Shown in pieces: positions 37,878 through 47,639 of a stretch of DNA of 64,000 nt; the stretch's first letter is position 1; the number at the start of each line of letters is the position of its first letter. Source of the stretch: Paracoccus sp. SCSIO 75233 (lineage in GTDB: Bacteria > Pseudomonadota > Alphaproteobacteria > Rhodobacterales > Rhodobacteraceae); NCBI RefSeq assembly GCF_027912675.1, contig NZ_CP115757.1, positions 2,481,501 through 2,545,500 on the forward strand, given 5' to 3'. The position numbers and the translations under genes are program-made. The notes beneath the pieces are model-generated. The model was given only the letters and a program-made list of their open reading frames with translations, was not told where the DNA came from and did no database searches.

Positions 37878-38903
37878 ATGTCCGGTTTGATCGCCCTGCT
37901 CGACGACGTGGCGGGGATCGCCAAGGTGGCGGCCAGTTCGGTCGACGATATCACCAGCATGGCCGCGAAGGCCGGCGCCAAGGCGGCAGGGGCCGTGATT
38001 GACGATGCTGCGGTGACGCCGAAATATGTCACGGGCTTTGACGCAAGCCGCGAATTGCCAATCATCTGGAAAATCGCGCGGGGGTCGATCTTCAACAAGA
38101 TCGTGATCCTGCTGCCCATTGCCCTTGCTTTGTCGGCCTTCGCGCCGTGGCTGATTTCTCCGCTGCTGATGCTCGGCGGGTCTTATCTGTGTTTCGAGGG
38201 CGCGGAGAAGGTGTATCACGCGATTGCCCCGCCCGACGATCCGCATGACAAATACGAAGGCGGCAAGGGCGATCCGGCCACGCTCGAAGAAACCAAGGTC
38301 GCGGGCGCGATCAAGACCGATTTCATCCTGTCAGCCGAGATCATGACCATCGCGCTCAACGAGGTCACGGCCCTGATGGCCGACAGCACGCTGAGCGGCG
38401 GCGCAAAATTCGCGATGGAGGCCGGCGTCCTGTTCGTGGTGGCACTGGCAATCACGGCCGTCGTATATGGCTCGGTCGCGCTGATCGTCAAAGCCGATGA
38501 CGTTGGCGTCGCGATGGCGTCGCGCAGGACCGGCCCACTCGCCGCATTCGGTCGGGGCCTTGTCAAATTCATGCCGGTGTTTCTGAAAGCACTGACGATC
38601 ATCGGCACCGCCGCGATGATCTGGGTCGGCGGCAATATCATCGTCCACGGCCTGTCGGAAATGGGATGGCACGCGCCTTACGAATGGATCAAGCATCAGG
38701 CCGAGGGCGCCGCGACTGCATTGCCGCAACTCGCCGGGCTGGTCGCCTGGGCTGTGACGGCATTTTTCGACGGGGTCATTGGCCTGATCTGGGGCCTGAT
38801 CCTGATCCCGCTGTCCGAATATATCCTGGTGCCACTGGCAAACGTGACACTCGTGCCGCTGATCTCGGGCGTCAAATCACTGTTCGGACGCAGTGCGGGT
38901 TGA
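37878..38903 (+). CDS. DUF808 (YedI-like) inner-membrane protein
   Basis: A 341-aa protein that begins MSGLIALLDDVAGIAKVAASS and continues with VDDITSMAAKAGAKAAGAVIDD, the conserved N-terminal block of DUF808. It is followed by about six membrane segments (for example IVILLPIALALSAFAPWLI) and the LIWGLILIPLSEYILVPL tail. Function is unknown. AAAGAGAGG precedes the ATG. It is monocistronic, with the ugp promoter region beginning after its stop. Confidence 0.9.
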   Translation: MSGLIALLDDVAGIAKVAASSVDDITSMAAKAGAKAAGAVIDDAAVTPKYVTGFDASRELPIIWKIARGSIFNKIVILLPIALALSAFAPWLISPLLMLGGSYLCFEGAEKVYHAIAPPDDPHDKYEGGKGDPATLEETKVAGAIKTDFILSAEIMTIALNEVTALMADSTLSGGAKFAMEAGVLFVVALAITAVVYGSVALIVKADDVGVAMASRRTGPLAAFGRGLVKFMPVFLKALTIIGTAAMIWVGGNIIVHGLSEMGWHAPYEWIKHQAEGAATALPQLAGLVAWAVTAFFDGVIGLIWGLILIPLSEYILVPLANVTLVPLISGVKSLFGRSAG

Positions 38904-38984
38904 TGTTTTGCTTAATTTAGACAGGCAAATCAGCGCTTAATTCAGCGTCAACCTGCGCATGCCTTCTTGACCAATCGCATAACT

Positions 38985-39013
38985 GTGTCACATTTCAGTC
39001 ACAAAAAAGACAC
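38985..39013 (+). promoter_or_regulatory. Candidate Pho box upstream of ugpB
   Basis: Three 7-mers start exactly 11 bp apart: GTGTCAC (38985), CAGTCAC (38996) and AAGACAC (39007), with A/T-rich 4-bp spacers. This fits the direct-repeat format of PhoB sites (CTGTCAT repeated every 11 bp). It ends 58 bp before the ugpB ATG. Confidence 0.65.
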
Positions 39014-39071
39014 TTGCCGGTTACGAAAGCTAACTACGCAGGCGTCGCCCTCAACAGGAAGGACGACTGAC

Positions 39072-40391
39072 ATGACACGTATTTTCTCTGCATCGGCCAT
39101 TGCGCTGATCGCGTCGCTGGGCGCTGCCAATGCCCAGACCGAAATCCAGTGGTGGCACGCCATGGGTGGCGAGCTCGGCACCAAGCTTGAAGAAATCGTT
39201 CGGGGCTTCAACGACAGCCAGGACGAATTCACCGTCGTGCCCTCCTACAAAGGCGGCTACGCCGAGACCATGACCGCCGCCATCGCCGCATTCCGCGCCG
39301 GTGAGCAGCCTGCCATCGTGCAGGTTTACGAGGTCGGCACCGGCACCATGATGGCCGCCGAAGGCGCGATCAAGCCGGTCTACCAGCTGATGGAAGAACA
39401 GGGTCAGGACTTCGACCCGAGCGCCTTCCTGCCCGCCGTTGTCGGCTACTACACCGACACCGATGGCAATATGTTGTCGATGCCGTTCAACAGCTCGACC
39501 CCGATCCTCTACTACAACAAGAACGTGTTCGAAGCTGCCGGTCTCGACCCCGAACAGCCGCCCAAAACCTGGGGCGAGATGGAAGAATTCGGCAAGAAGA
39601 TCATGGAATCCGGCGCGGCCGAATGCGGCTTCACCACCGGCTGGATCAGCTGGATCCAGACCGAGAACTTCAGCGCCTGGCACAACCAGCCGATCGGGAC
39701 CGAGCAGAACGGCTTCGGCGGCATGTCCGCGCGGCTGACCCTGAACGGCCCGGTTCAGGTCAAGCATTGGGAAAACCTGAAGCGTCTGGCCGATGAAGGC
39801 GTGTTCAAATATGGCGGCCCGGTCGGCGGCGACAACGCCCCGCCGATGTTCTACAGCCAGGAATGCGCGATGATCATGAACAGCTCGGCCTCGCGTGCCG
39901 GCGTTCTGGCCAATGCGACCGATTTCGAGGTCGGCTTCGGCATGCTGCCCTATTACGACGATGTCGAGGGCGCGCCGCAGAACTCCATCATCGGTGGTGC
40001 GACGCTGTGGGCCATGCAGGGCCGTCCGGATGAAGAATATCCGGCCATCGCCGCATTCTTCAGCTACCTGTCGAGCCCCGAGGTTCAGGCCGACTGGCAC
40101 CAGTTCTCCGGCTATCTGCCGATCACGCAGGCCGCCTATGACCTGACGACGGAGCAGGGTTACTATACCGAGAACCCCGGCGCGGAAACCGGCCTGAAGC
40201 AGATCACGCTGAACGAGCCGACCGAGAACTCCAAGGGCCTGCGCTTCGGCAACTATGTGCAGATCCGCGGCATCATCGACGAAGAGTTCGAGGCGCTGCT
40301 GAACGGTTCGAAGGACGCGCAAGGCGCACTCGACGCTCTGGTTGAGCGCGGCAACGCCCTGCTCGAAGACTTCAAAGCCCAGAACCAGTAA
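39072..40391 (+). CDS. ugpB: sn-glycerol-3-phosphate ABC transporter, periplasmic binding protein
   Basis: Binds glycerol-3-phosphate or its diesters in the periplasm. The 439-aa protein has a signal peptide (cleavage near ANA-QTE, residue 21). Its mature part begins [20 protein letters not shown] and contains [19 protein letters not shown] and [20 protein letters not shown], very close to E. coli UgpB as remembered. AGGAAGGA precedes ATG 39072; the frame opening at 38967 overlaps the regulatory repeats. It heads ugpBAEC. A ugpQ phosphodiesterase gene is absent. Confidence 0.93.
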   Translation: MTRIFSASAIALIASLGAANAQTEIQWWHAMGGELGTKLEEIVRGFNDSQDEFTVVPSYKGGYAETMTAAIAAFRAGEQPAIVQVYEVGTGTMMAAEGAIKPVYQLMEEQGQDFDPSAFLPAVVGYYTDTDGNMLSMPFNSSTPILYYNKNVFEAAGLDPEQPPKTWGEMEEFGKKIMESGAAECGFTTGWISWIQTENFSAWHNQPIGTEQNGFGGMSARLTLNGPVQVKHWENLKRLADEGVFKYGGPVGGDNAPPMFYSQECAMIMNSSASRAGVLANATDFEVGFGMLPYYDDVEGAPQNSIIGGATLWAMQGRPDEEYPAIAAFFSYLSSPEVQADWHQFSGYLPITQAAYDLTTEQGYYTENPGAETGLKQITLNEPTENSKGLRFGNYVQIRGIIDEEFEALLNGSKDAQGALDALVERGNALLEDFKAQNQ

Positions 40392-40470
40392 GATCAATGT
40401 CGGGGCTGCGCGCAGGCGCGGCCCCCTCGCCTATTTTCGAACCTCTCCTTTTCTGAACGACGGCGGCAGG

Positions 40471-41349
40471 ATGAAGCGCACCATCTTCAGCAACCAGTTT
40501 TTGCCGTGGCTGTTACTGGCGCCGCAGCTTGCCATTACCTTCATTTTCTTCATCTGGCCTGCCGCGCAGGCTGTTTGGCAAAGCTTCCTGCGGGAAGATG
40601 CCTTCGGGATCAAGTCCACCTTTGTCGGGCTGAACAACTACGCCCGTCTTTGGAACAGCCCCGAATATCTGAACTCCATGAAGGTCACGCTGGTGTTCTC
40701 GGTCAGCGTCACGCTGCTGTCGATGTGCCTGTCGCTGCTGCTGGCCGTCGCCGTGGACCGGACGCTCAGATCGTCGCGCTTCTACACCACCTTGCTGGTC
40801 TGGCCCTATGCGGTCGCCCCGGCCGTCGCCGGTATCCTGTGGTTTTTCATCTTCAACCCAACCGTGGGCATCCTGCCCTTCGTGCTGGAGCAGGTCGGCT
40901 ATGACTGGGATCATTTCTCCAACCCCGGTCAGGCGATGACGCTGGTGGTGATCGCGAGTGCGTGGAAACAGATCAGCTATAACTTCCTGTTCTTCGTCGC
41001 CGGATTGCAATCGGTGCCGACCAGCCTGCGGGAGGCGGCGGCGATTGACGGGGCCGGGCCGGTAAAGCGCTTCTTCACCATCACCCTGCCGCTCCTGTCG
41101 CCCACAACCTTCTTCCTGATGGTCGTCAATATCGTCTACGCCATGTTCGAAACCTTCGGCGTCATCGACGCCACGACCGAGGGCGGACCGGCGCAGGCCA
41201 CGAATATCATGGTCTACAAGGTCTATTTCGACGGCTTCATCGGCCAGAACATGGGCAGTTCCGCCGCGCAATCGGTCGTGCTGATGTGCATCGTGATCGC
41301 GCTGACGGTCGTCCAGTTCCGCTGGGTTGAAAAGAAGGTGGCCTACTGA
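40471..41349 (+). CDS. ugpA: sn-glycerol-3-phosphate ABC transporter permease
   Basis: A 292-aa inner-membrane permease with six hydrophobic segments and the EAA loop [24 protein letters not shown], which contacts the ATPase. It begins [19 protein letters not shown], as UgpA proteins do. ATG 40471 follows a weak GGCGGCAGG. The 79-nt gap after ugpB is the longest in the operon. Its stop overlaps the ugpE start (TGATG). Confidence 0.93.
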   Translation: MKRTIFSNQFLPWLLLAPQLAITFIFFIWPAAQAVWQSFLREDAFGIKSTFVGLNNYARLWNSPEYLNSMKVTLVFSVSVTLLSMCLSLLLAVAVDRTLRSSRFYTTLLVWPYAVAPAVAGILWFFIFNPTVGILPFVLEQVGYDWDHFSNPGQAMTLVVIASAWKQISYNFLFFVAGLQSVPTSLREAAAIDGAGPVKRFFTITLPLLSPTTFFLMVVNIVYAMFETFGVIDATTEGGPAQATNIMVYKVYFDGFIGQNMGSSAAQSVVLMCIVIALTVVQFRWVEKKVAY

Positions 41350-42197
41350 TGATCGAGCACCGGCCTTTTCTCAATTTCCTCACCCATCTGGTGCTGATCC
41401 TTGGCGTCATCGTCGTCGCGCTGCCGGTCTGGATCGCCTTCGTCGCGTCAACGCATGAGGCGACCGCGTTTTCCTCAGGCACCATCCCGATGTGGCCCGG
41501 CCCGAAGCTGATCGAGAATTACAGCCTGATGTTCGACAGCGGCGTCTCCACCAGCGGGACGCCCCCGATCGGGCTGATGATGATGAACTCGCTGATCATG
41601 GCGCTGGCGATTGCCATCGGCAAGATCATCATCTCGATCCTGTCCGCCTTCGCCATCGTCTATTTCCGCTTTCCGCTGTGCAATCTCGCCTTTTGGTGCA
41701 TCTTCGTGACGCTGATGCTGCCGGTTGAGGTCCGCATTGTCCCGACATTCGAGGTCGTTGCTGATCTGGGCCTGCTGAACTCCTACGCCGGTCTTTCGAT
41801 CCCGCTGATCGCCTCTGCCACGGCGACATTCCTGTTCCGGCAGGTGTTCCTGACCATGCCGGATGAGCTGGTCGAGGCGGCGCGGATCGACGGTGCGGGT
41901 CCGATGAAATTCTTCCGCGATATTCTGCTGCCGCTGTCGCGGACCAATATCGCCGCGCTGTTCGTGATCCTGTTCATCTATGGCTGGAACCAGTATCTCT
42001 GGCCGCTGCTGATCACCACGGATGCGAAATACTACACCATCGTCGCAGGCATCAAACGCATGGCCGACGTGGTTGACGGGCTGCCGCAATGGCATCTGGT
42101 CATGGCAACCGCGGTTATGGCAATGCTGCCGCCGGTCGCCGTCGTGGTCGGAATGCAGCGCCTGTTCGTCAAAGGTCTTGTCGAGACGGAGAAGTAA
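41349..42197 (+). CDS. ugpE: sn-glycerol-3-phosphate ABC transporter permease
   Basis: Second permease, 282 aa, with six membrane segments and the EAA loop [26 protein letters not shown]. It carries features of the UgpE/MalG group, including a C-terminal [21 protein letters not shown] segment typical of UgpE. It forms a heterodimer with UgpA. It is coupled to ugpA by a one-base overlap, and ugpC begins one nt after its stop. Confidence 0.93.
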   Translation: MIEHRPFLNFLTHLVLILGVIVVALPVWIAFVASTHEATAFSSGTIPMWPGPKLIENYSLMFDSGVSTSGTPPIGLMMMNSLIMALAIAIGKIIISILSAFAIVYFRFPLCNLAFWCIFVTLMLPVEVRIVPTFEVVADLGLLNSYAGLSIPLIASATATFLFRQVFLTMPDELVEAARIDGAGPMKFFRDILLPLSRTNIAALFVILFIYGWNQYLWPLLITTDAKYYTIVAGIKRMADVVDGLPQWHLVMATAVMAMLPPVAVVVGMQRLFVKGLVETEK

Positions 42198-42198
42198 A

Positions 42199-43209
42199 TT
42201 GGCATCAATCACACTGGACAATGTCGGCAAGGTCTATCCGGGCGGAACCCGCGCGGTCGAGGGCGTGAATATCGACATTGCCGATGGCGAATTCATCGTG
42301 CTGGTCGGCCCGTCCGGCTGCGGCAAGTCGACCCTGCTGCGCATGGTGGCGGGGCTGGAATCGATTACCGAGGGCACGGCAAAGATCGGCGACCGGGTGG
42401 TCAATGACATGGAACCGGCAGATCGCGACATCGCGATGGTGTTTCAGAACTACGCGCTCTACCCGCATATGTCGGTGCGCAAGAACCTCGAATACGGGCT
42501 GAAGAACCGCCGCACGCCGCGTGCAGAAATCGACCGCCGTGTGAACGAGGCGGCGGAGATCCTGCAAATCGGGCAGTTCCTCGACCGCAAGCCCCGTGCC
42601 CTGTCCGGCGGGCAGCGTCAGCGTGTTGCAATGGGCCGCGCGATTGTGCGCGAGCCGGCGGCATTCCTGTTTGACGAACCGCTGTCGAACCTCGACGCAA
42701 AACTGCGCGTCGCCATGCGGCTGGAGATCAAGGAGCTTCAGAAACGCCTCCACACCACTTCGCTATATGTGACACATGACCAGCTGGAAGCGATGACGAT
42801 GGCGGATCGTCTGGTTGTGCTGAACGGTGGCCGGGTCGAGCAGATCGGCACCCCGCTGGAGGTGTACCGCAAGCCCGCCTCCGCCTTCGTCGCCAGCTTC
42901 ATCGGCAGCCCGGCGATGAACCTGATCCCGGCAAGCGCGGTGCCGCATATTCCGGGCAGCGCCCATGCCGGTCTGATCGGCATCCGGCCCGAGGATCTTC
43001 ATCCCGCACCTGACGGGCAGATCGAGCTGAAGATCAATGCCGTGGAGGAACTTGGCGCGAACCGTCTGGTTCATGGCCAACTCGGTGGCGAAATCCTGAC
43101 GGTGACGATGCCCGCCGATGCGGATTTGCCGGAGGTGCTGCGGCTGAATGCGGCGCCCGAGGCGGTACATCTTTTCCGTGCGGATAACGGCGCGCGTATA
43201 CCCGTTTAG
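42199..43209 (+). CDS. ugpC: sn-glycerol-3-phosphate ABC transporter ATPase
   Basis: ABC ATPase of the MalK type, 336 aa. It has Walker [12 protein letters not shown], the signature [15 protein letters not shown], Walker [14 protein letters not shown] and a C-terminal OB-type (TOBE) domain after residue 240 containing [11 protein letters not shown]. No ATG is suitably placed: the conserved N terminus ([15 protein letters not shown]) follows a TTG at 42199, one nt after the ugpE stop, with GGAGAAG upstream. The frame opening at 42022 lies inside ugpE and is rejected. It ends the operon. Confidence 0.93.
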   Translation: MASITLDNVGKVYPGGTRAVEGVNIDIADGEFIVLVGPSGCGKSTLLRMVAGLESITEGTAKIGDRVVNDMEPADRDIAMVFQNYALYPHMSVRKNLEYGLKNRRTPRAEIDRRVNEAAEILQIGQFLDRKPRALSGGQRQRVAMGRAIVREPAAFLFDEPLSNLDAKLRVAMRLEIKELQKRLHTTSLYVTHDQLEAMTMADRLVVLNGGRVEQIGTPLEVYRKPASAFVASFIGSPAMNLIPASAVPHIPGSAHAGLIGIRPEDLHPAPDGQIELKINAVEELGANRLVHGQLGGEILTVTMPADADLPEVLRLNAAPEAVHLFRADNGARIPV

Positions 43210-43238
43210 GGTGCATCTCGACCACATCTCCGATTCGT

Positions 43239-43254
43239 CCACAAGATTTTGTGG
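43239..43254 (+). terminator. Possible weak terminator after ugpC
   Basis: A 6-bp stem (CCACAA with TTGTGG) around GATT, 29 nt after the ugpC stop, with no good T-tract. Nothing else coding is visible up to 43405. Confidence 0.3.
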
Positions 43255-43405
43255 GATTTAACCAAAAATCCCTTTACACATGCGCCCCGCTGCCGCACCC
43301 TGATCTTGTAGGGCAGACGGGTTCAACCACATCCTGTCGTGTTCGCACTCAAGAATTCGTACTCAATAAGATGGGCCAACCATCAAACCATTGAGGAAGG
43401 CAGTC

Positions 43406-43909
43406 ATGGCGCAGACCGATAGTTTCATCCTGAGCGAAGACATCCACCCCATCGATATCGTCGAGACGATCGCAAACCATCACGAATGGGATTTCGACCG
43501 GCTCGCTGACGATCAGATCGCAATGGCCGTCGAGGGCCAGTGGCGAACCTATTCGATCACCCTCGCATGGTCCAACGCAGAAGAGATGCTGCGCCTGATA
43601 TGCACCTTCGACATGGACCCGCCTGCCGAGCGCATGCCCGCGCTGCACGAGGCGATGAATATGGCCAACGATCAGGTCTGGGACGGGGCGTTCACGTTCT
43701 GGCCGTCGCAGCGGATGATGGTCTGGCGGTACGGGCTGGTTCTGGCCGGCGAAACGACCGCCAGTCCGGAACAGATCGACCACATGATCCGCAACGCCGT
43801 CATGCAGGCGGAACGGCTCTATCCGGCGTTCCAGCTGGTTGCCTGGGGCGACACCACGGCAGACGCAGCTATGGACATCGCAATGGGCGCGGCCTACGGA
43901 CGGGCATAA
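43406..43909 (+). CDS. YbjN-domain protein
   Basis: A 167-aa soluble protein, FxLSEDIHPIDIVETIANHHEW at the start, then an alpha/beta fold with many aromatic residues (FTFWPSQRMMVWRYGLVL) and a helical tail (EQIDHMIRNAVMQAERLYPAFQLV). This fits the YbjN family (type III secretion chaperone-like fold), whose biochemical role is unknown. GAGGAAGG precedes ATG 43406. It lies 42 nt before proC, an arrangement seen often in related genomes as I recall. Confidence 0.82.
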   Translation: MAQTDSFILSEDIHPIDIVETIANHHEWDFDRLADDQIAMAVEGQWRTYSITLAWSNAEEMLRLICTFDMDPPAERMPALHEAMNMANDQVWDGAFTFWPSQRMMVWRYGLVLAGETTASPEQIDHMIRNAVMQAERLYPAFQLVAWGDTTADAAMDIAMGAAYGRA

Positions 43910-43951
43910 GCAGGGCCGCATCAGGCGCGGCCCCGACATCAGGGGGACGCG

Positions 43952-44755
43952 ATGGATTTCACAGATATCAATGAACGCGGATTGGTTCTGGTCGGCTGCG
44001 GACGAATGGGCGGCGCAATGCTCACCGGCTGGCTGGCCAAGGGAATAGCACCCGCTGCGGTCACGGTAATCGACCCGAATGCGAAACCGGACTGGGCCGA
44101 TAAGGGCGTGCGGCTGAACCAGACGCCGCCCGACAACCCGGCCGTGCTGGTGCTGGCGGTCAAGCCGCAGATGATGGGCAGCGTACTGGACGAGCTGTCG
44201 GCGGGCGGCGATACGCTGGTCCTCTCCGTCGCGGCAGGGGTGACGTTGGCCGCCTATGATTCGGCCTTCCCCGCGGGGAAGATTATCCGCGCCATGCCCA
44301 ACACCCCGGCGGCGATCGGGCGCGGCATCACGGCGATCATCGGCAATTCAGCTGCCGGGCCAGAGGCGCTCGACCTTGCCGAGGGCCTGCTCTCCGTCGT
44401 GGGCGAGGTCGTCAGGCTGGAAGCGGAATCGCAGATGGATGCGGTGACGGCGTTGTCGGGCTCCGGCCCCGCCTATGTGTTCCACATGATCGAGGCGATG
44501 ACACAGGCCGGCATGGAGCAGGGCCTGCCGGAGGAACTGGCACTGCAACTCGCCCGTGCCACGGTTGCCGGTGCAGGCGCGCTGGCCATGAGCGATGACA
44601 CCCCGCCCTCGGCACTGCGCGAGGCGGTGACATCGCCGGGCGGAACGACAGCCGCAGGCCTTGCAAAGCTGATGGATCAGGATGACGGCCTACCGCCCCT
44701 GATGGCACGGACCATAAAGGCGGCGGCGGACCGGTCGCGGGAACTCGGCGCATGA
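43952..44755 (+). CDS. proC: Pyrroline-5-carboxylate reductase
   Basis: Reduces pyrroline-5-carboxylate to proline with NAD(P)H. The 267-aa protein has the dinucleotide motif VLVGCGRMGGAML, VLAVKPQMM, IIRAMPNTPAAIGRG and the C-terminal signature SPGGTTAAGLAKL with ALSGSGPAYVFHMIEAM, all diagnostic of ProC. CAGGGGGA precedes the ATG. It overlaps the CsaA-like gene by 4 nt. Confidence 0.95.
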   Translation: MDFTDINERGLVLVGCGRMGGAMLTGWLAKGIAPAAVTVIDPNAKPDWADKGVRLNQTPPDNPAVLVLAVKPQMMGSVLDELSAGGDTLVLSVAAGVTLAAYDSAFPAGKIIRAMPNTPAAIGRGITAIIGNSAAGPEALDLAEGLLSVVGEVVRLEAESQMDAVTALSGSGPAYVFHMIEAMTQAGMEQGLPEELALQLARATVAGAGALAMSDDTPPSALREAVTSPGGTTAAGLAKLMDQDDGLPPLMARTIKAAADRSRELGA

Positions 44756-45087
44756 CCATCACCTATGACGATTTTCAGAAAGTCGACATCCGCGTCGGTG
44801 TCGTCACCCGCGCCGAGCCCTATCCTGAGGCACGGAAACCCGCGATCAAGCTCTGGGTGGATTTCGGCCCCGAGATCGGGGAGCGGAAAAGCTCTGCCCA
44901 GATCACCGTTCATTACAAGCCCGAAGAACTGGTCGGACGGCAGGTGCTTGGCGTGGTAAACTTCCCGCCACGCCAGATCGGCAAATTCATCTCCGAGGTG
45001 CTGGTCCTCGGCCTGCCCGACGAAAACGGAGAGGTCGTGCTGATCGGCCCCGGACAGGAAGTCCCCTTGGGAGGAAGGTTGTTCTGA
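44752..45087 (+). CDS. CsaA-like tRNA-binding domain protein
   Basis: A 111-aa single OB-fold protein related to the tRNA-binding domain of methionyl- and phenylalanyl-tRNA synthetases. It reads DIRVGVVTRAEPYPEARKPA, then QITVHYKPEELVGRQVLGVVNFPPRQIG and SEVLVLGLPDENGEVVLI, as in CsaA, which has been described as an export-related chaperone in Bacillus. The cellular role here is unknown. It is translationally coupled both to proC and to the dehydrogenase that follows. Confidence 0.9.
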   Translation: MTITYDDFQKVDIRVGVVTRAEPYPEARKPAIKLWVDFGPEIGERKSSAQITVHYKPEELVGRQVLGVVNFPPRQIGKFISEVLVLGLPDENGEVVLIGPGQEVPLGGRLF

Positions 45088-46043
45088 TGAAACTGCTCGT
45101 GACACGCCCCATGACGCAAGCTGCGGAATCCGCGATCTCGGCCCGGTTCGAGGAGACGCGGTTCCGTGACACGAATGAGCCGATGACGCTGGATGAGGTC
45201 AAGGCGGCGCTTTCCGAATATGATCTGATCATGCCCACGCTCGGCGACGCGTTCAGGGCCGAGGCTTTCGCAGCCGCCCCGCCAAAGACGAAATTGCTGG
45301 CGAATTTCGGCGCCGGATATAACCATATCGATCTGGACGCGGCCAAAGCGGCCGGTGTCAGCGTCACCAACACCCCCGATGTGGTGACAGAAGCGACGGC
45401 AGATCTGGCGGTCACCCTGCTGATGATGACCGCGCGCCGCGCCGGAGAGGGCGAGCGGCTGGCCCGCAGCGGCACATGGCAAGGCTGGAACCCGACGCAG
45501 ATGCTGGGCAGTCAGGTCTCGGGCCGCACGGTCGGTATCGTCGGCATGGGCCGGATCGGACGCGCCATCGCCAAACGGCTGCATCTGGGTTTCGGCATGC
45601 GGGTGGTGTTCTTCAACCGCTCGCCCTTGTCGTCGCTGGACTTCCCGGCGCGGCAACTCCCGTCGCTGGATGAGGTCATGCGGCAGTCGGATTTCGTCGT
45701 GGTCGCGGTCCCCGGCGGCGCGGGCACACATCATCTGATCGGCAGCGGCGAGCTCGACGCGCTCGGCAAGAACGGGATCATCATCAATATCGCGCGCGGC
45801 GACGTCATCGACGAAGCTGCCCTGATCGCGGCGCTTTCCTCGGGCAAGATCCGCGCGGCCGGGCTGGATGTCTATGAGCAGGAGCCGGTGATCCCGCAAA
45901 CGCTTCGCGAGATGGACAATGTCGTGCTTCTGCCCCATCTCGGGACCGCGGTCGAAACTGTGCGGACGGATATGGCGCTGCGCGCGTTGGACAATCTGAT
46001 CGCGTTCTCCGAGGACAAGGCACTGCCCGACGCGGTCATCTGA
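45087..46043 (+). CDS. D-2-hydroxyacid dehydrogenase (glyoxylate/hydroxypyruvate reductase-like)
   Basis: NAD(P)-dependent reductase of 2-keto acids, 318 aa. It has NFGAGYNHIDLDAAKAAGVSV, the nucleotide motif GIVGMGRIGRAIAKRL, the catalytic Arg in INIARGDVIDEAAL, the Glu in DVYEQEP and His in LLPHLGTAV. This combination fits the GyaR/GhrB branch, so glyoxylate or hydroxypyruvate is the probable substrate. It closes the ybjN-proC-csaA-dehydrogenase unit. Confidence 0.9.
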   Translation: MKLLVTRPMTQAAESAISARFEETRFRDTNEPMTLDEVKAALSEYDLIMPTLGDAFRAEAFAAAPPKTKLLANFGAGYNHIDLDAAKAAGVSVTNTPDVVTEATADLAVTLLMMTARRAGEGERLARSGTWQGWNPTQMLGSQVSGRTVGIVGMGRIGRAIAKRLHLGFGMRVVFFNRSPLSSLDFPARQLPSLDEVMRQSDFVVVAVPGGAGTHHLIGSGELDALGKNGIIINIARGDVIDEAALIAALSSGKIRAAGLDVYEQEPVIPQTLREMDNVVLLPHLGTAVETVRTDMALRALDNLIAFSEDKALPDAVI

Positions 46044-46070
46044 CCTGATCGCGGACTGACAATCATTAAT

Positions 46071-46095
46071 CGAACCGGATTACGGTGCAGACGTT
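46071..46095 (+). promoter_or_regulatory. Candidate EcfG-type promoter of csbD
   Basis: CGAAC (46071-46075), 16-nt spacer, CGTT (46092-46095). This is one mismatch from the alphaproteobacterial general-stress consensus GGAAC-N16/17-CGTT. It lies 37 bp before the csbD ATG, at sensible spacing. A nested inverted repeat (TTACGG/CCGTAA with CAGAC/GTCTG, 46080-46107) overlaps it and may also end the upstream operon. Confidence 0.5.
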
Positions 46096-46132
46096 GTCTG
46101 CCCGTAAACCGTAACGATTGAAAGGTTGCGCT

Positions 46133-46333
46133 ATGAACTGGGATATTATCGCCGGGAAATGGGATCAGCTTAAAGGTTCCGTTAAGGAAAAATGGGGCGA
46201 GCTGACCGACGACGAACTGACCGAAGTCGCTGGTAACAAGGACAAGATGTCCGGCAAGCTTCAGGAGAAATACGGCTGGACCAAGGAAGAAGCCGACAAC
46301 CAGATTAACGACTTCTTCAAAGACAAGAGCTAA
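46133..46333 (+). CDS. CsbD-family stress protein
   Basis: A 66-aa hydrophilic protein reading MNWDIIAGKWDQLKGSVKEKWG and then LTEVAGNKDKMSGKLQEKYGW, the CsbD signature. Family members are general-stress proteins of unknown biochemical role in many bacteria. ATG 46133 follows GAAAGG. It is monocistronic, with a candidate stress-sigma promoter upstream and a terminator downstream. Confidence 0.92.
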   Translation: MNWDIIAGKWDQLKGSVKEKWGELTDDELTEVAGNKDKMSGKLQEKYGWTKEEADNQINDFFKDKS

Positions 46334-46361
46334 GCGACACGCTGCCTTGTTCAAACAAATT

Positions 46362-46390
46362 AGGGCGTCCACTTGGGACGCCCTTCTTCG
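46362..46390 (+). terminator. Rho-independent terminator after csbD
   Basis: Nine-base-pair stem (AGGGCGTCC with GGACGCCCT) around ACTTG, then TCTTCG. Confidence 0.75.
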
Positions 46391-46679
46391 ATTCCGCTAG
46401 AACCGGCGAAGGCCGGCTCGCATCGGGCATCAGAAAAAATGTTAACTCGTTACACAAAGCGACTATATCAAACAGAAATCCGGGCGCATCCGAAAAGCTG
46501 CATTTAAAACTTATCTTTTTGGACAGGCACTTTTGCACGGGAAGATTGGCCCCGGTTCGTATAAGTGCGCCGGGCCTGCGCCGCCCTTTCCGACCGGCTC
46601 GCTTTCCGCCACAGATCAAACCCCTTGACGCGCACCCTCCCTTGCCGCCAACAAGGCCCGGAAATCTCCGGGGAACCGC
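46391..46679. other. Non-coding gap before corA
   Basis: No convincing gene on either strand. A short inverted repeat (CCGGC-GAAG-GCCGG) follows the csbD terminator, then an A/T-richer stretch at about 46430-46530 that probably holds the corA promoter. Confidence 0.5.
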
Positions 46680-47639
46680 ATGCTGCGCGCCTATCTGAAG
46701 CACGGCAATTTTCTACTGCCAATCACGCCGCGCGAGGATGCGTCGGCGGCGATCTGGCTGGATGTCTACCGCCCGCTGCCCGAACAGATCGAAAAGCTTG
46801 GCCGTCTGGGTATCCGCATCCCGACGCTGGAGGAGATGGCCGAGATCGAGATTTCCTCGCGGCTTTATGTCGAAGACGGCGCCAGCTACATGACCGCGAT
46901 GCTGCCAGGGTCCACCCCGGACGGCAAACCGCTTTCCGGGCCGGTCACCTTCATCCTGACCGCAGACCGGCTGATAACGGTGCGCCACCACGCGCCGCGT
47001 CCGTTTGACACCTTTGCCGAACGGGCCGACCGATCAGCCAGCGGGACGGACAGTGCCGAGCGGGTGTTTCTCGGCCTGATCGAGGAGATTATCGCCCGCC
47101 TCGCCGACCTGCTGGAATGCGCGGGCAGCGAGCTGGACCAGACCCTGCGCGGCGTGTTCCAGTCGGAGGCGCGGCAAAGACCGGCGATGCTGCAATCGGC
47201 ATTGGAGCAGATCGGGCGGCAATCGGACCTGATCGCGCGTGTGCGGCTTGGCCTGCTGTCGCTGGGGCGCGTCCTGACATTCTATTCGGCTGTTCAGAGC
47301 AAGGGGCCGGATACCGCGAAACTGAAACCTGTCATCAAGGCCCATCAGCGCGACGTTCAGGCCTTGCAGGAACATGTGGATTTCCTGACCTCGCGCGTCA
47401 GCCTGTCGGTTGACGCCACATTGGGCATCATCAACCTGCAACAGAACAGCATCATGCGGGTGATGTCGGTGGTCGCAGCACTGTTCCTGCCGCCAACACT
47501 GATCGCCTCGACCTACGGCATGAACTTCGAGGACATGCCGGAGCTGGGCTGGCGGTTCGGCTATGAATGGGCGCTCGGCCTGATGGCGCTGACGGTCATT
47601 GCCACCTGGCTGGTGCTGTGGTGGCGGAAATGGCTATAG
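46680..47639 (+). CDS. CorA-family divalent cation transporter
   Basis: A 319-aa magnesium/cobalt channel-type protein: a long soluble N-terminal domain, a helical stalk (about 120-255) and two C-terminal membrane helices. The first helix ends in the YGMNF selectivity motif (GMN), and the basic C-terminal end is WWRKWL. The architecture and motif are diagnostic of CorA, although substrate preference is not. Its stop overlaps the convergent DUF1045 stop by 6 nt. Confidence 0.92.
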   Translation: MLRAYLKHGNFLLPITPREDASAAIWLDVYRPLPEQIEKLGRLGIRIPTLEEMAEIEISSRLYVEDGASYMTAMLPGSTPDGKPLSGPVTFILTADRLITVRHHAPRPFDTFAERADRSASGTDSAERVFLGLIEEIIARLADLLECAGSELDQTLRGVFQSEARQRPAMLQSALEQIGRQSDLIARVRLGLLSLGRVLTFYSAVQSKGPDTAKLKPVIKAHQRDVQALQEHVDFLTSRVSLSVDATLGIINLQQNSIMRVMSVVAALFLPPTLIASTYGMNFEDMPELGWRFGYEWALGLMALTVIATWLVLWWRKWL

